A DNA stretch of 64,000 nt from Ceratobasidium sp. AG-K. Taxonomy: Eukaryota; Basidiomycota; Agaricomycetes; Cantharellales; Ceratobasidiaceae. The notes beneath the pieces were generated by a model. The model worked only from the letters and a program-made list of their open reading frames with translations. It was not told the DNA's origin and searched no databases. Positions within the stretch are counted from its first letter, which is position 1. Each line of letters opens with the position of its first letter. Positions 34,289 to 44,951 of the stretch are shown here, one piece after another. The translations under genes were made by a program, and so were the position numbers. The DNA is taken from contig JAWNGF010000002.1 of the NCBI GenBank assembly GCA_037039685.1, forward strand, positions 992,001 through 1,056,000, given 5' to 3'.

Positions 34289-35368
34289 TCAGCGTTTTTT
34301 GAACTTGGTACATAGTTCCGTCTTTTCGAGCTCGACGTGTTCGGGTGTGTCTTGTTCGATGCCTAGGTCTTCGAGGAGTGCGGCGGCCTCGTCGCTTGAC
34401 AGCGAGTCTGAGAGGAGGTCCCAGAGCCTGGACGACTTAGCATAGAATCTGGAAACGACTTAGAGACTTACGTCTTGAAGACCTTTTTGCGCTGGATCCA
34501 TTCCGTACGCCAACGCATCCAATCCGCATCCAACTGGGCCAAGTCCGACTCGGACACGGGCGCCTGCCCCGTCCGGAGCGGCTCGAGCGTAGCTCGCAGC
34601 CGTTCAATCTACGCCCGTCAGCACCCACTCCACGCACAATACTGGAAATACCTTCTCCTGCGTAGCCGCAATTTCGTCTTCAAGGTTCTGGTCCGTCGGA
34701 GTCGCGCGGACCTTGGTCAACTCTACACCCGCTCAGAGTGGAATGTATGCGCTGAATTAAGGACGTACCCGCTGCGAGCTTTTTAACTCTCGACTGTTCG
34801 TTCTTGGACCTCGCGTTTAGTGCGCTCGAGCTCTGCGGCGAGCTCGTCCATCTCGGATGCGGGGACTTGTCCGAGGTGGTTTGGGGCGCGACAAAGTAGG
34901 TCGCTTTGCCTGCGCGGGTGTGAGAAAGTATGAGGGTGGTAAGGCATGGAGAGCGCACCATAGGTCTTTTGCGTGACAAGTTGCTTGTCTGCGAGCGCGA
35001 GGAGAATCTTTTGTGTGGCAGCTTTGGAGACGGTGTTTTTGAGATTGGCGGAAATGTCGGCTGCAAGTCGTCAGCTTCGGGGCTCTACAATCAAGGCGTG
35101 CGCGCTCTGCTCTGAACGGGTACTGCTCTCCGCTATACGGATGCACGCTTTCTGCTAATAACAGCATGCTTCACCGCGAATAGGAACACTGGCAAGAGAC
35201 CGCAAGACTATTGATAGACTCACACGACCCATACGGCCTATTGGTCTACGCGGGTCAGCCACCGTCATGCCAAGCCGTGGCGCGCACCTTTTTGAGGTAC
35301 CTGAGGACAGCGTCTTCGGCGTCTTTGCCCTTGAGCTGGGCAACCTTTTCGTCGTCTTTCTTTGCCAT
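34289..35368 (-). CDS. hop2: Hop2/PSMC3IP-like meiotic recombination protein (apparent frameshifts in coiled coil)
   Basis: Starts MAKKDDEKVAQLKGKDAEDA-VLRYLKK, splices to TNRPYGS and then to DISANLKNTVSKAATQKILL-ALADKQLVTQKTYG, then KATYFVA. This is the winged-helix DNA-binding head of Hop2. The C-terminal part has ELTKVRATPTDQNLEDEIAA, DADWMRWRTEWIQRKKVFKT and LWDLLSDSLSSDEAAALLED, the layout of the helical Hop2 C-terminus. Hop2 works with Mnd1 to stimulate Dmc1/Rad51 strand exchange in meiosis. Between about 34900 and 34790 the obvious coiled coil (MDELAAELERTKREVQERT) is in a different frame from both flanks and no intron fits. Either two small indels cancel out or the copy is damaged. 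It is convergent with Lon (65 nt apart). Confidence 0.75.
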
Positions 35369-35863
35369 GAGGGTCTGGTCGGGTGTGGTGGAAGTTGGAC
35401 GCCAAACGCACGAGTGCCGATCTTTGAACACGACTCCCAGATTCGAGTAGGACTCACCAGATATGCATGCTGGTCAGTGCGCAATTGAAACCCTGACTTG
35501 GCGCGGTGGCTCGTGGCTAATGCAAATGACATGTCTTGGTCGTAAGGGAAGTACATGGAGAAAGGAACGAGGACCTATGCATATGTGCGTGTAGGTGATG
35601 GGAAGTTAAGGACAGGAGGCGGGAGGGCAGAATGTGGAGACTGATAGGAGCGACGAGATAGAGACAAATGGGGCGAGATCAATGGAGGGACAAGAATAGG
35701 CACAGAGAATGGATAAATATTCGACTGATAAACATCGAATGACAGCCCGGATGCAAGGCCAGAGACGATAGATAGGCCAATAGTAATACAACCGAATGGA
35801 TAATAGCCCCGGTGAATAGAGTTACAGATACAAGAGTACACACACGGTCCGAGAGAGTCCTAG
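35369..35863. other. Intergenic, nothing recognised
   Basis: Between two minus-strand genes: the 3' UTR of the Whi5-like gene and the hop2 promoter. No other feature was seen. Confidence 0.35.
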
Positions 35864-36805
35864 CTAGTCGAATAGGCGGCGGGCGGGGACATTAGAGTTG
35901 GGTCGGGCTGGGGGTGCGGCGGGCGAGGGGGAGACGTTGATATAGTCGCCGAGGTTGAATGAGCGCTGGGGGGACACGGGGTTGCTTAACTGGGATGGTT
36001 CGGGGGTGGGCAGCTGCTGGGGCTCTGGAAATGGCATGCGGTCGTCGGGAAAGAGCACGCGGCCCTGGGGACGGGGGGCAACAGCCAATCCGAGGCCAGG
36101 GCGGGGAGTGGGCCGTGCGGGGCTGGGGGACGTTGCCAAAAAGAGCATGAGCTCGGCAGCCTGGGCATCGTCTGGCTGGGGCGTGCGACTGACGGCTGAC
36201 GAAGCGCTGGAGGTGCGGGACAGCGGGGTGGAAGCGCCGGCGCGCATGATGGCCGTGAGGGTGGTTGCGGCGTTGATGTCTTCGCGCTCGGTGGACACGG
36301 CGTGTGCGTGTCTGCGGCGCGAGTTGCGCACGGTCCGCCCGGGAACTGCCAGCCGGTCGCGTCCTGGGGCATTGCGCGAGCGCCGGTTGGCCCCGTTGGG
36401 AGCAGGCCCCGGGTCCAGCACCGCCTGGTACAGGCTCATCCCCGCACTCCGCCACAGCCGCGCGTTGTCCTGCGCACCGGGGGGAGGAGGCATCGTCGTC
36501 GTGTGGTTCAGCTTGCGTGCTGGCTCGGGCGGCGTCGGTCGACTCGCGAGCTCACTCTCCAGCGACGTCAGCGGCACATGCGCTACATTGTGCGTCGCCT
36601 TGTACGACGCATACGACAGCCGCGCGCGCAACACACGGGCCAGCTGCATCTCGTCAGCAACAGCCCACCCGACAGACACCCGGCTCACCTTGGAGAATTC
36701 AGTGCGTGCAAGAAAGGTGTCAATTGCCTTTTGGCGCTGTGCCTGCTCGTCGGCGTCGATCACCGGCGACGGCGTAGTGTTCTGCGAGCCAGCCTGGGCC
36801 ATCAT
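35864..36805 (-). CDS. Candidate Whi5/Nrm1-like G1/S transcriptional repressor
   Basis: A single open frame. The first in-frame ATG is at 36805 (MMAQAGSQNTTPSP); the frame stays open upstream to about 36931 without an ATG, so an extra 5' exon is possible. Near residue 50, LARVLRARLSYASYKA resembles the short GTB motif (R-L-x2-A-x-YK) by which Whi5/Nrm1 proteins bind the SBF/MBF cell-cycle factors. Near the end, AAELMLFLATSPSPARP and GRVLFPDD resemble blocks seen in fungal members. The rest is disordered, Pro/Arg-rich with many SP/TP sites suited to CDK phosphorylation. If correct, it would repress G1/S transcription until phosphorylated. The assignment rests on short motifs only. The long open frame on the opposite strand is a GC-rich shadow. 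Confidence 0.5.
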   Translation of the reverse strand: MMAQAGSQNTTPSPVIDADEQAQRQKAIDTFLARTEFSKVSRVSVGWAVADEMQLARVLRARLSYASYKATHNVAHVPLTSLESELASRPTPPEPARKLNHTTTMPPPPGAQDNARLWRSAGMSLYQAVLDPGPAPNGANRRSRNAPGRDRLAVPGRTVRNSRRRHAHAVSTEREDINAATTLTAIMRAGASTPLSRTSSASSAVSRTPQPDDAQAAELMLFLATSPSPARPTPRPGLGLAVAPRPQGRVLFPDDRMPFPEPQQLPTPEPSQLSNPVSPQRSFNLGDYINVSPSPAAPPARPNSNVPARRLFD

Positions 36806-37665
36806 GCCTGTAGGCGCAAACAGCGCAGAGAGTGATGGGCGCGTGTGGGAGCTGCCCGCGGTCTCAGAGGACGTCCTTTGCTTCCGGGGTCCTGCTACGC
36901 GTGCCGAGACCCCGACGACCGACCTCCCCACGAGTCATGCGCGGCGTGTCTGAGTTCTTGTTGATCATCCGTCTATTCCACCGCCTTGTCGGCCCGTGTT
37001 CACGTTCGACGTCTTTGCTGGACGCCCGCCCCCCGCCGCATTCCATCAGCCAGCGCACACGACGGCCCGATCTCCGAGCCTGATCCAGATCGACAGCACT
37101 CTTCCTGCAGATCACCAGCACGCGCTCGCCACCCGAGCCCACACCGCGTCGTCACCTTGCCGCGTCCCAAAATTCGCGTCGTACCAAATTTACTGATTCG
37201 CGTCCCGTTTGCTGACTCACCCCACGAGTTTCAAAGCAAAATTTACCATTTGTTTTGACAACGGCATTTGTCACGTTCCCTTGTCCACCCGGCCCCGAAT
37301 GCGTAATCCCGTGTATTCACAAAATCGCTTGATTTAGCAACTTGGTATTCGTTCGGCGTTTCGATCCCGCCCCTTTTCATCCACTGTAATGCGCCATCGA
37401 CATTTAGGAGGCGTGTATTTCAGATATCAAACCCAGCGCATACAATACACTTAGCCTTATCAATCACGAATTTGGGGCGCATACACCCACGACGCCCACC
37501 CCGATCTCTACGCCCGTACGTCATCCACTCGATTCAAGATCCACCCACCCTAGAAAGCACCGATGCGGACTCATCCCGGCCGATGCCAGATCGCCCCCCG
37601 CTACCTGATCTTCCGTATACGCACGATCACACTTTGATTTATACACTACATACAATTCATTCATT
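36806..37665. other. Intergenic, nothing recognised
   Basis: About 860 nt between two minus-strand genes. It contains the promoter of the Whi5-like gene and the 3' UTR of the next gene. Open frames here are short and proline/arginine-rich without domain character. Confidence 0.35.
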
Positions 37666-38274
37666 TACGCCCGCGCCTTGCCCTTTCCGGCCGCCAACGC
37701 CTTGCCCAGATCGACGAGTGCGTCTTTGCGCTTGTACCGTGCGTCCTGGGAGTCGTTAGTATACAGTCAATGCACTTTTGGGCGTCATACCTCGACGACA
37801 TCTGCGCAACACGTCAATAGGTGCGAACTGATAGGGTTAAAGACTCACCAACGCCCGCGTCCCCACTAAACTGCGCGCTCCACTGCACAAACGTGCTCCC
37901 ACGGTGTTCGCCCGACGTCACAGGGAACAATCGAATCTGGCTCAGAACAGACGAGTACCCGCGCGCGGGTTCGCTCTCGATGACAGAGTAGGTAATGAAA
38001 TGATCGATCGCTACACGACTTAGCACCTTCCTAACCTCTAAACGGGGGACTGACAGGAATGCTCCTCGAGTTTAACAACCTCGACCGTGCCGTCTTTAAA
38101 CTTCCACCGCGCAGCATGGACTTCGTCTTGCACATTCACGTCCTCGGCTGATTCGATCAGGCTCCAAAACTGCGGGATCGATTTGAGTTTGACCAGGTGC
38201 CAGACTTCGTCCAGCGGGAACGGGATCACGGCGGATTCTGTTAGCGATGTTGCGGTTGGGATACGAGTCGACAT
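37666..38274 (-). CDS. SRPBCC (START/Bet v 1-like) domain protein
   Basis: Four exons. Exon 1 from the ATG at 38274 reads MSTRIPTATSLTESAVIPFP-LDEVWHLVKL, the typical first strand and helix of the fold. After an intron with donor GTCAGT, exon 2 continues IDHFITYSVIESEPARGYSS and FVQWSAQFSGDAG. The short third exon is DVVE. The last exon is DARYKRKDALVDLGKALAAG ending KGKARA, the long C-terminal helix. About 150 residues is the normal size for this hydrophobic-ligand-binding fold. No ligand can be predicted. The start is 221 nt from the start of the divergent paraoxonase-like gene. Confidence 0.75.
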
Positions 38275-38495
38275 GGTGGTCGAGTTTGAGTTTGGTCGAG
38301 CAGGATGGATGGGAGATCACTCGTAACCCCACGCAAGTTGCGTCATCTCTTGGGGCATCACGGTCATGTGATCCAGCCAAGCTCGGCGTCGCGCCCGAGC
38401 AAGAAATGAATTGCGGGTTTGTGCCCGGGCGGCCAAGTGTGGCCGTGCGTATTGTTTAAAAGTTTGGGGGAGGTTTGGGGATAGGGCGAACGACC

Positions 38496-39835
38496 ATGGT
38501 TGCACGTTGGGTGTCTGTGCTTGTTGCGTTTCTGGTAAGTGTTCACTGATATTTGCTCGATCCAGTTCTGACTTTATTGTAGGCTTATTATGTCTGGCAC
38601 TTCAACCTCGCTATCAGTACCCAACTCCTCTCCAAAGACCTCCCACCTTTGTTTGAGGCTAGCGGGAAATGCAAGGTCCTGCGAGACAAGAAATCGAATA
38701 GCCAGTTCAAGTTTTGTGAAGACGGATTGGTAGTTGCTCCAGGTTAGCAAAGTCTAATGCCCACCCAAGATATGCTGACGGAAAACGTGCATTAGGAGTC
38801 GCCATCTTCAGTTGTGATCCAGGCCGGCATACGTGGAACACAGTCATGGTATGCCAATATGACTATTTCAGGCCTAGTGCTAACACCTAATAGGGACCCA
38901 TGTTAGATCCTGACCCTCGCGGAGCCTTGTGGGCCCTGCACTACACCTCCGACTCGGCCGAGGACGACGAACCTTACCAGCTCGAGCTGAAAGGTTTCCC
39001 AGCCGGCGCCGACTTTCATCCCCTCGGTATCGACGCCACCCCAGATGCCTCGCGTCTGCTCGTATCTAATCACGGACGACACAATCCAACGATCGAAGTC
39101 TTTCGTCTTGAAATCACACCCGGAACTGTCACGCTCATATACGAAACAACCCTCAGCCATCCGTCGTTTGTTTCGCCGAATGCGATCGCCGCCGTATCGT
39201 CCAATGCGTTCTACCTGTCTCAGGACCACTACTTTACACGTCGCATGCCTTGGCCTTTCAAGGCGTTCTTACCGTTCCTCGAAACGATGACCTTGGTCCC
39301 GCTTGGATGGGTCGACTTTGTTCGGTTTGCAACCACTCCGGGCGCACAGAGATCAAAGTTTCAACCGTCGCATCCATGATCCCCTTTGCAAACGGCGTCG
39401 CTGTATCTCCCGATGGCTCTACACTCGCTGTGGCATCCACCAACCGCGTTGAAGTGCTACTGTACAAGCGCAACGAAACATCGCTTGACCTGGTTTCCTC
39501 GGTACATGTCCCGTTTAGCCCTGATAATATTGCGTTTGCTGGGGATCGGCTTTTGGTTGGCGGACATCCACACTTGCCATCGTTCATGAAGCTCGTCAAT
39601 CGAAAGACTGACCATGCTCCGAGTCATGCTGTTCAGGTCGAACCCAAGAGCAGTTCCAACAAGCCTTGGATAGCTCGGGCGGAAGCGGGGAGTTCAAGTA
39701 CGGGACGTGTTCAAGAGCGACGGGACGTTCTTTTCAACTAGCTCCGGGGCGTTTACGGACCTAGACACCAAGTCGATGTTTATAGTTGGCTTGTATGCGC
39801 CTGGTGTGGTCAAGTGCGAGCATGTATCAATATAG
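38496..39835 (+). CDS. Paraoxonase/arylesterase-like protein, tandem copy 1 (two frameshifts)
   Basis: Exons 38496-38534, 38583-38742, 38797-38848 and 38894 onward. A hydrophobic N-terminal segment (MVARWVSVLVAFLAYYVWHF) acts as signal or anchor. The beta-propeller shows LGIDATPDASRLLVSNHG, PNAIAAVSSNAFYLSQDHYF, NGVAVSPDGSTLAVAST and DNIAFAGDRLLVGGHPHLPS, the repeated blade motifs of the serum paraoxonase family, with Asn/Asp calcium ligands. Two indels break the frame when compared with copy 2. One is near 39345 (before IKVSTVASMIPF) and one near 39695 (before DVFKSDGTFFS). Beyond each indel the homologous sequence continues cleanly to a stop at 39833-39835. It is either a recently damaged gene or carries sequence errors. 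If active it would be a Ca-dependent lactonase/esterase facing the secretory lumen. Confidence 0.75.
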
Positions 39836-39948
39836 AAATACAAGATGCGGCTGGCCGCGATGCATGTGATTCGGGCGAGGCGGAATTGGGCGGTCAGGCG
39901 CTGAAACTTGTCGATTGCACTCGAGGCGACCGCGTCTTGCCTACCACG

Positions 39949-41284
39949 ATGGCGCGTTGGATAGCTGCAATCATACCTCTTGTGGCAAGTTGTGCTTTGC
40001 GACGAGTGAAAATAAACTTATCTTTTCACCGCACAGGCCTGGTACATTTGGCGCCTCGATCACGCCATTCGTGCTCAGCTTTTGCCCAAAGATCTCCCGC
40101 ATCTCTTCAATGCAGGTGGCAAGTGCGAAGTGATTAGAGATAAGGATGTCAATCCACAATTCAGGTACTGCGAGGACGGTCTCGTTTTCGCTCCAGGTGA
40201 GCCAAATGCAAACTAGCGTCTATTAGATGCTCAATAGCATGGGTAGGCATTGCACTTTTCAGCTGCGATCCCGGTCGTAATACATCTACTTCAACTGTGG
40301 TAGGTGTAGATTGGTCGAATAATAAACACATTAACGACCAATCAGCTTAGGATACCCTCCTTGAACCGGATACTCACGGCGGCCTGTGGGCAATGCATTA
40401 CACATCGACTTCATTCGAGCCCCCTATCTGCTGGAGCTGGCAGGGTATCCGACCGACGCCGAATTCCACCCACTTGGAATCGATATAACGCCCAGAGACA
40501 ATTGGGTGGTCCACCTCACTTACTAGTTGCCAATCGCGGCCTCGGTCAACCAACGGTCGAGGTGTTTGACGTGGAACTTGCTTCGGGAGTTGTCACAATC
40601 GTGTACAGAACAACACTGCGCCACTCGGCTTTTACGGCACCAAATGCCATCTTCGCCATGTCGCCCAATGCCTTCTACGTATCTCAAGACCACTATTTCA
40701 CGGGTCGAATGACATGGCCATTCAGTCTAGTACTACCATGGCTCGAGACAATACTGGCGCTGCCGTTTGGGCGAGTACATCTAGTCCAGTTCGAGGCCAC
40801 TGAAGGACTTCGCCAAGTCACGACTGCTGCGTCGATGATCCCGTGCGCAAATGGTGTCGCAGTATCGCTTGATGGCTCGACCCTGGCCGTGGCATCCACC
40901 AACCGTGCCGAAGTGCTGTTTTATGAGAGAACAGGAACGACAATCAAGTTGGTCTCATCAGCACAAGTCCCTTTCAGCGCCGACAATATCGCATTTGTGG
41001 GGGAACGATTATTGGTTGCTGGGCATCCGTACCTACCCGCATATGTGGCGCTTGTCAAGCAGGAATCCAGCCACGCGCCGAGCCATGTGGTTTCGATTGA
41101 ACCAAGGGGATCCAAGGGCTCTTGGCTCGCCCGGGCTACAGCGGGCGTCGATGTGGTCGACGTTTTCAAGAGCGACGGGTCGTTTTTCTCCAGCAGCTCT
41201 GGTGCATTTGTGGATCTGGAGGCCGGATCAATGTTTGTGGTTGGCCTGTACGCGCCTGGCATTGCCAAGTGTAGTTTTGCGTAG
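39949..41284 (+). CDS. Paraoxonase/arylesterase-like protein, tandem copy 2 (two frameshifts, GC-AG first intron)
   Basis: Same exon plan as copy 1: 39949-39984, 40037-40196, 40247-40299, 40351 onward. The N-terminal anchor is MARWIAAIIPLVAWYIW. Propeller motifs LVANRGLGQPTVEVFDVE, PNAIFAMSPNAFYVSQDHYF, NGVAVSLDGSTLAVASTN and DNIAFVGERLLVAGHPYLP are all present. The second half (from about 40520) is open and intact to the stop at 41284. Frames break twice in the first half: near 40418, where CCCCC appears to lack one C before YLLELAGYPTDAEFHPLGID, and again near 40505. Copies 1 and 2 start 1.45 kb apart and are clearly a local duplication. Confidence 0.75.
39985..40036 (+). other. GC-AG intron in paraoxonase-like copy 2 (52 nt)
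   Basis: Donor GCAAGT, acceptor GCACAG, phase 0, between LV and AWYIW. Copy 1 has a standard GTAAGT intron at exactly the same place (38535-38582, between FL and AYYVW). Confidence 0.9.
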
Positions 41285-41582
41285 CCATGACGAGATGAAA
41301 TGACAGATGTCGATCAGGGTGGTTGTGTCGAGTTTAATTGTTGGGCTCCTGAAATGGCGAGTGACACGTGCCGGTCCGGACGATGGTAACCGGATGCAAG
41401 TTCACATAAGTTGCGTGATCTAGAGTTTCAGCCCTTTCATTTTGCTCTTGAACCTGTCGGTCGCTCGACTACACTCTTTTACGTTCCTCCACGCTCCCTG
41501 TACCATCTCACTCGTTCTGTCTATCGCGCGTCGATCGCCCCTATCTGGAACCTATTGTTGTACCACCAAGCCTCTATCAACC

Positions 41583-42420
41583 ATGTTCACCAAGTCCTTT
41601 GCCCTCATTGCCGTTACCGCCGCCCTCTCGGTGTCTGCTCTCTCAATCAGCACTCCTGCGCAGCTCACTCAGGTAAATCCGCTCAAACCTTGGTACCGGA
41701 TCAAAAGCCTTACGCTCTACCCTAGTGTGACACTGTTGAGATCAAATGGTCTGGCAAGAACGCCCCTTTCATTCTCTCGGTCCTACCCAGCTGTGATTCC
41801 GACTCTGAAGATCCTCTGTGAGTATGGTCAATAAAATTGGCGGACTAAATCTAAATTGTGTAGCCTTGAGTTCACCGGCGTGAACACCACATCTTACAAG
41901 TGGACCGTGAACCTTCCTTCGTCCACTGGTGCGGTTGCATTCGCAATCACGGATAACAAGGGCAATGAAGCCTATACCGACGAGGTAGGGCAATTTTCCT
42001 GTACTTGTGCCAAGTTGCTCACGAGCCCTGGAATGCTTAGGTCACTATCCAGAAGAGCGAGAACGGTGCCTGCCTTTTGGGAGCGTCCTCGACGGCGGCG
42101 AATCCAGCAGGGACCGCGACAGCAACGGCTGATAAGTGAGCTGCTTCTTTTTCGATATCATTAGCGTCTCTGATCTTGGTAAACTTAGCACCAATGCCGA
42201 GGTTTCTCGTACCGCTTTGACTGCAACCACATCTTCATCCTCTACTTCTACCCCTGCGGCCCCCATCAACGTGGGTAGCAGCGCCAATGGCTCGAATGGA
42301 TCTGGCTCTAGCTCTGGCACTACAGGCGAAAAATCCAATGCAAACGGCGCAATTGTCTCTATTGCGTCTAGTTTTGTCGGTATAGTCGGAGTTGCCACCG
42401 CTCTCTTGGTGTCCCTTTAG
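41583..42420 (+). CDS. GPI-anchored Ser/Thr-rich cell-surface protein (Kre9/Knh1-N-terminal type)
   Basis: Five exons (41583-41672, 41726-41817, 41864-41984, 42041-42135, 42189-42420) give 209 residues. A signal peptide (MFTKSFALIAVTAALSVSAL) precedes a ~100-residue beta-sandwich-like domain with CDTVEIKWSGKNAPFILSVL, TSYKWTVNLPSSTGAVAFAI and VTIQKSENGACLL. That is the pattern of the Kre9/Knh1 N-terminal domain found in many small agaricomycete secreted proteins. A Ser/Thr/Asn/Gly-rich stretch follows, then a hydrophobic C-terminal tail (IVSIASSFVGIVGVATALL) without a following charged segment, as in GPI-attachment signals. It is probably attached to membrane or wall. The exact function is unknown. 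Confidence 0.8.
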
Positions 42421-42928
42421 CCTATTCCCCCCCTCCGTACCTTCCTCCGATTTCTAGCTCCTTTTTACTCGGCTGCGCCTCTCGCCCCTCCCTTGATATT
42501 ATTCCCAACACACTCAACCAGTGCTTGTTGATCACCCCAACCGCGTTGTGGTTTTGACTCCTCTTGTAGGCTGGATTTCAACTTGTGTTTATACCCACCC
42601 ATTTTGTCTTTGGGCATTTGTTTTTATTATGTTTTTATACTGAGCCGTCGATGCGCGATTGAACACTTTCATAGCTCCTGTGACGTGTTTAAGTTGTTGA
42701 AATTTAAGGAACTCGTGTCCCAATGCAAAGACTCGCCCGCAGCCGCACGTCTCGACAGAACAAACTCCTCCCCTCATACCCAGATCGCTTGTCTCGCCAA
42801 ATCTACTCAGTACAAACTACTAACATATAATAAATAGGAACCAATGCTACTAGACACAAGCGCTAAATACACGCATAGAGTGGCCAAAAATACATGAGTA
42901 AATAGATAAATAAATGCACGACGCCAAT
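42421..42928. other. Intergenic between convergent genes
   Basis: 3' regions of the GPI protein (plus) and of RING-PBZ-DM9 copy A (minus). No gene or structured element was recognised. Confidence 0.35.
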
Positions 42929-44951
42929 TCAGTTCCAACATAAAAGCATGTACTGGTTCTCGAAATACCGCATTGAGCCTCCCCAAGTTATCACAGCGCG
43001 TCCCAATTGGGGAGACGTGTAACCAGGAACTCTCCGGCCATCCCACCATACCGCGCAGTGGTACAAGGCTTGATCTATTCCTCCTAGATCTGCATGTCCC
43101 CCTACTACAGGGCGACACCCTTGTGGAATAACTCCCCGGGAGGTGCATACCCAGTGCATCTCTTCGGTATCCACGAGGAGTTGAGTGGTTCCATCATGCT
43201 CGTACTCTTGATCATCGAGCCCATAATGGGTTGTGGTACCACGCGACCGCCGTACGGTCTTTCCCGGAATTATGATTGCTCCATCATCTGTTGGCCGTAC
43301 GACAGACGATATAAATACGGGCTCCTTGTGCTTGTCTCGGAAATTGACCTGGGACGGCTTGTAGGGAGGAAAGGCCACACTCAAGTTGTGGCTCCTAGTA
43401 ATGTAGCGTCCACTCCCGTCGGTTCGAATATCATTCGTTTCCCAGTTGGGTCGAGGACACTGACTTGCTAGGCAAACATGGTTATAGTTTTCTGCGTGAT
43501 CCAAGTCGTCTCGAACAGTCAGGCATTCGATGCCACGCGGGCAATCCGGTCGGGCCGTGACGCTGGCTGATAAATGTTGGCATGAACAAATCAAGCATCA
43601 TACTATACATACTGGGAAGGCAGGATTCTGCGCGTCTAAATCGCCACCAGTCGAATATATTCGCTTCTACTAGCTCGGCTGCACAGTGCATGCACACAGT
43701 TTCATCCAAGTAGACAATATCAGATCCGGATTCACAAAACGCCCGTCCATGCCAAGGAGCTCTTCGAGGACCAGGCTCCCGTCTACAGGATCTCAGTATA
43801 TCCTGAAAAATCTCTTGAAGTGAAAGGTAACTCCTGTCAAGGTATGACTTGAAGAGGTCACGCTCATAGTGGTTGTCGCCGAATGCATGGTGGAAAGGTA
43901 GTTCTGGGATTGTTTCAGACTCAAATTCTACATCTAATCGCCAATGATTCCTCCCGTTAGTTCGTTCTAAAAGATGACCAGAAGTGTGCTAACCTCTGAG
44001 TCGGGATAGATGGAGTCTCTGAGAGCCCCGAGCGGGGCATAGCAATCCCACTGCCAAGCAAGTTGTTCGTGTACAAATCACACCTAGGTGTATATCAGAC
44101 GATAGCACGACACAATAAAGAAGAAACACACATTTTGAACCAATTAGATCGTCTCGTACAGGCAAGAGTCGGCAACATTCGGCACAGGTGGTGTGTGCAA
44201 ATGGTATGGTCCTCAGTCCAATATCGCTATACTCTCGCACACCGAGTCTAGGACATACAAAGCCAGTGGTATTGTTTGAATCACAGCAGGGACAGCTGGT
44301 GGCCCTGTGGAGACTTGTACCACCAGCCCGTTAATGGTATGTACCCCATATATGCGCTGTCCTACTTACAATTGGGTGGCGTTTGGCTGGGCAGCCGGAG
44401 ATTGCCTTTCGGGTGTTGTTGTACTGTCGCTTAATACAAGCTCGAAGTACGAAACAGCTTTGGTTCTGTCGGTTTCTAGCCGAGGCATCAACTTCTGACC
44501 GATTCTATATTTCTGGCGCAAAGCTGCAACCACTTCGGGTGTTCGTGCTTGGCACAAACCTGAATTTGGCACAATTGTTCGGTATGCTTCCACGACAGCG
44601 GCGGTGCTGTGACTGTCGTGCGTACCACGGATGGATTGTCGACATTGCGGACACGTTGTGGAGCTGGAAAAAGTCATGAATGGCCGGCTCCAGCGGTTAT
44701 AATTTACTTACTACTCAAGCCACGTTCTTGCGCATGAACCACATGCAACATGTAAGCAGTCAAGAAACGCTACAGGATCGACATAAAGCTCCATGCATAT
44801 TCCTTGGCGGCGATCAGCTCTTTGCAGTATACAGGAAGGAGGCATTGAGCCACATACCACATGTAACTAACTGTCGGAGTACATCCTTCGCGTCACGACA
44901 GTGGCAATGAACGGTTGTTTCCTCTCTCCTAATGCTCCCAGAACCTGACAT
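42929..44951 (-). CDS. CHFR-like RING E3 ubiquitin ligase with PBZ-like finger and DM9-like C-terminus, copy A
   Basis: The ATG at 44951 gives a short N-terminus, then a RING finger split by two introns: LVTCG / ICMELYVDPVAFLDCLHVAC-GSC / TTCPQC. HSTAAVVEAYR and ARTPEVVAALRQKYRIG follow, the linker seen after the RING in CHFR. A Cys-rich block (CPCCDSNNTTGFVC, TTCAECCRLLPVRDDL), then HYERDLFKSYLDRSYLSLQE and ETVCMHCAAELVEANIFDWW match the CHFR C-terminal Cys-rich region. The PBZ position reads CPRGIECLTVRDDLDHAEN-YNHVC: Cys and His are kept, but the aromatic residue after the first Cys, which contacts ADP-ribose in CHFR, is absent. The last ~150 residues contain two DM9-like units (EPVFISSVV...IIIPGKTV...HYGLDDQEYEHD; VIPQGCRPVVGGHADLGGID ... 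YFENQYMLLCWN). No FHA domain is present. Several middle introns were not placed exactly. Confidence 0.7.

Noticed and set aside
35955..36953. Long plus-strand open frame of 332 codons
   Set aside because: It is a shadow of the GC-rich minus-strand gene at 35864-36805. The composition is Arg/Gly/Ser without motifs, whereas the minus strand shows ordered motifs.
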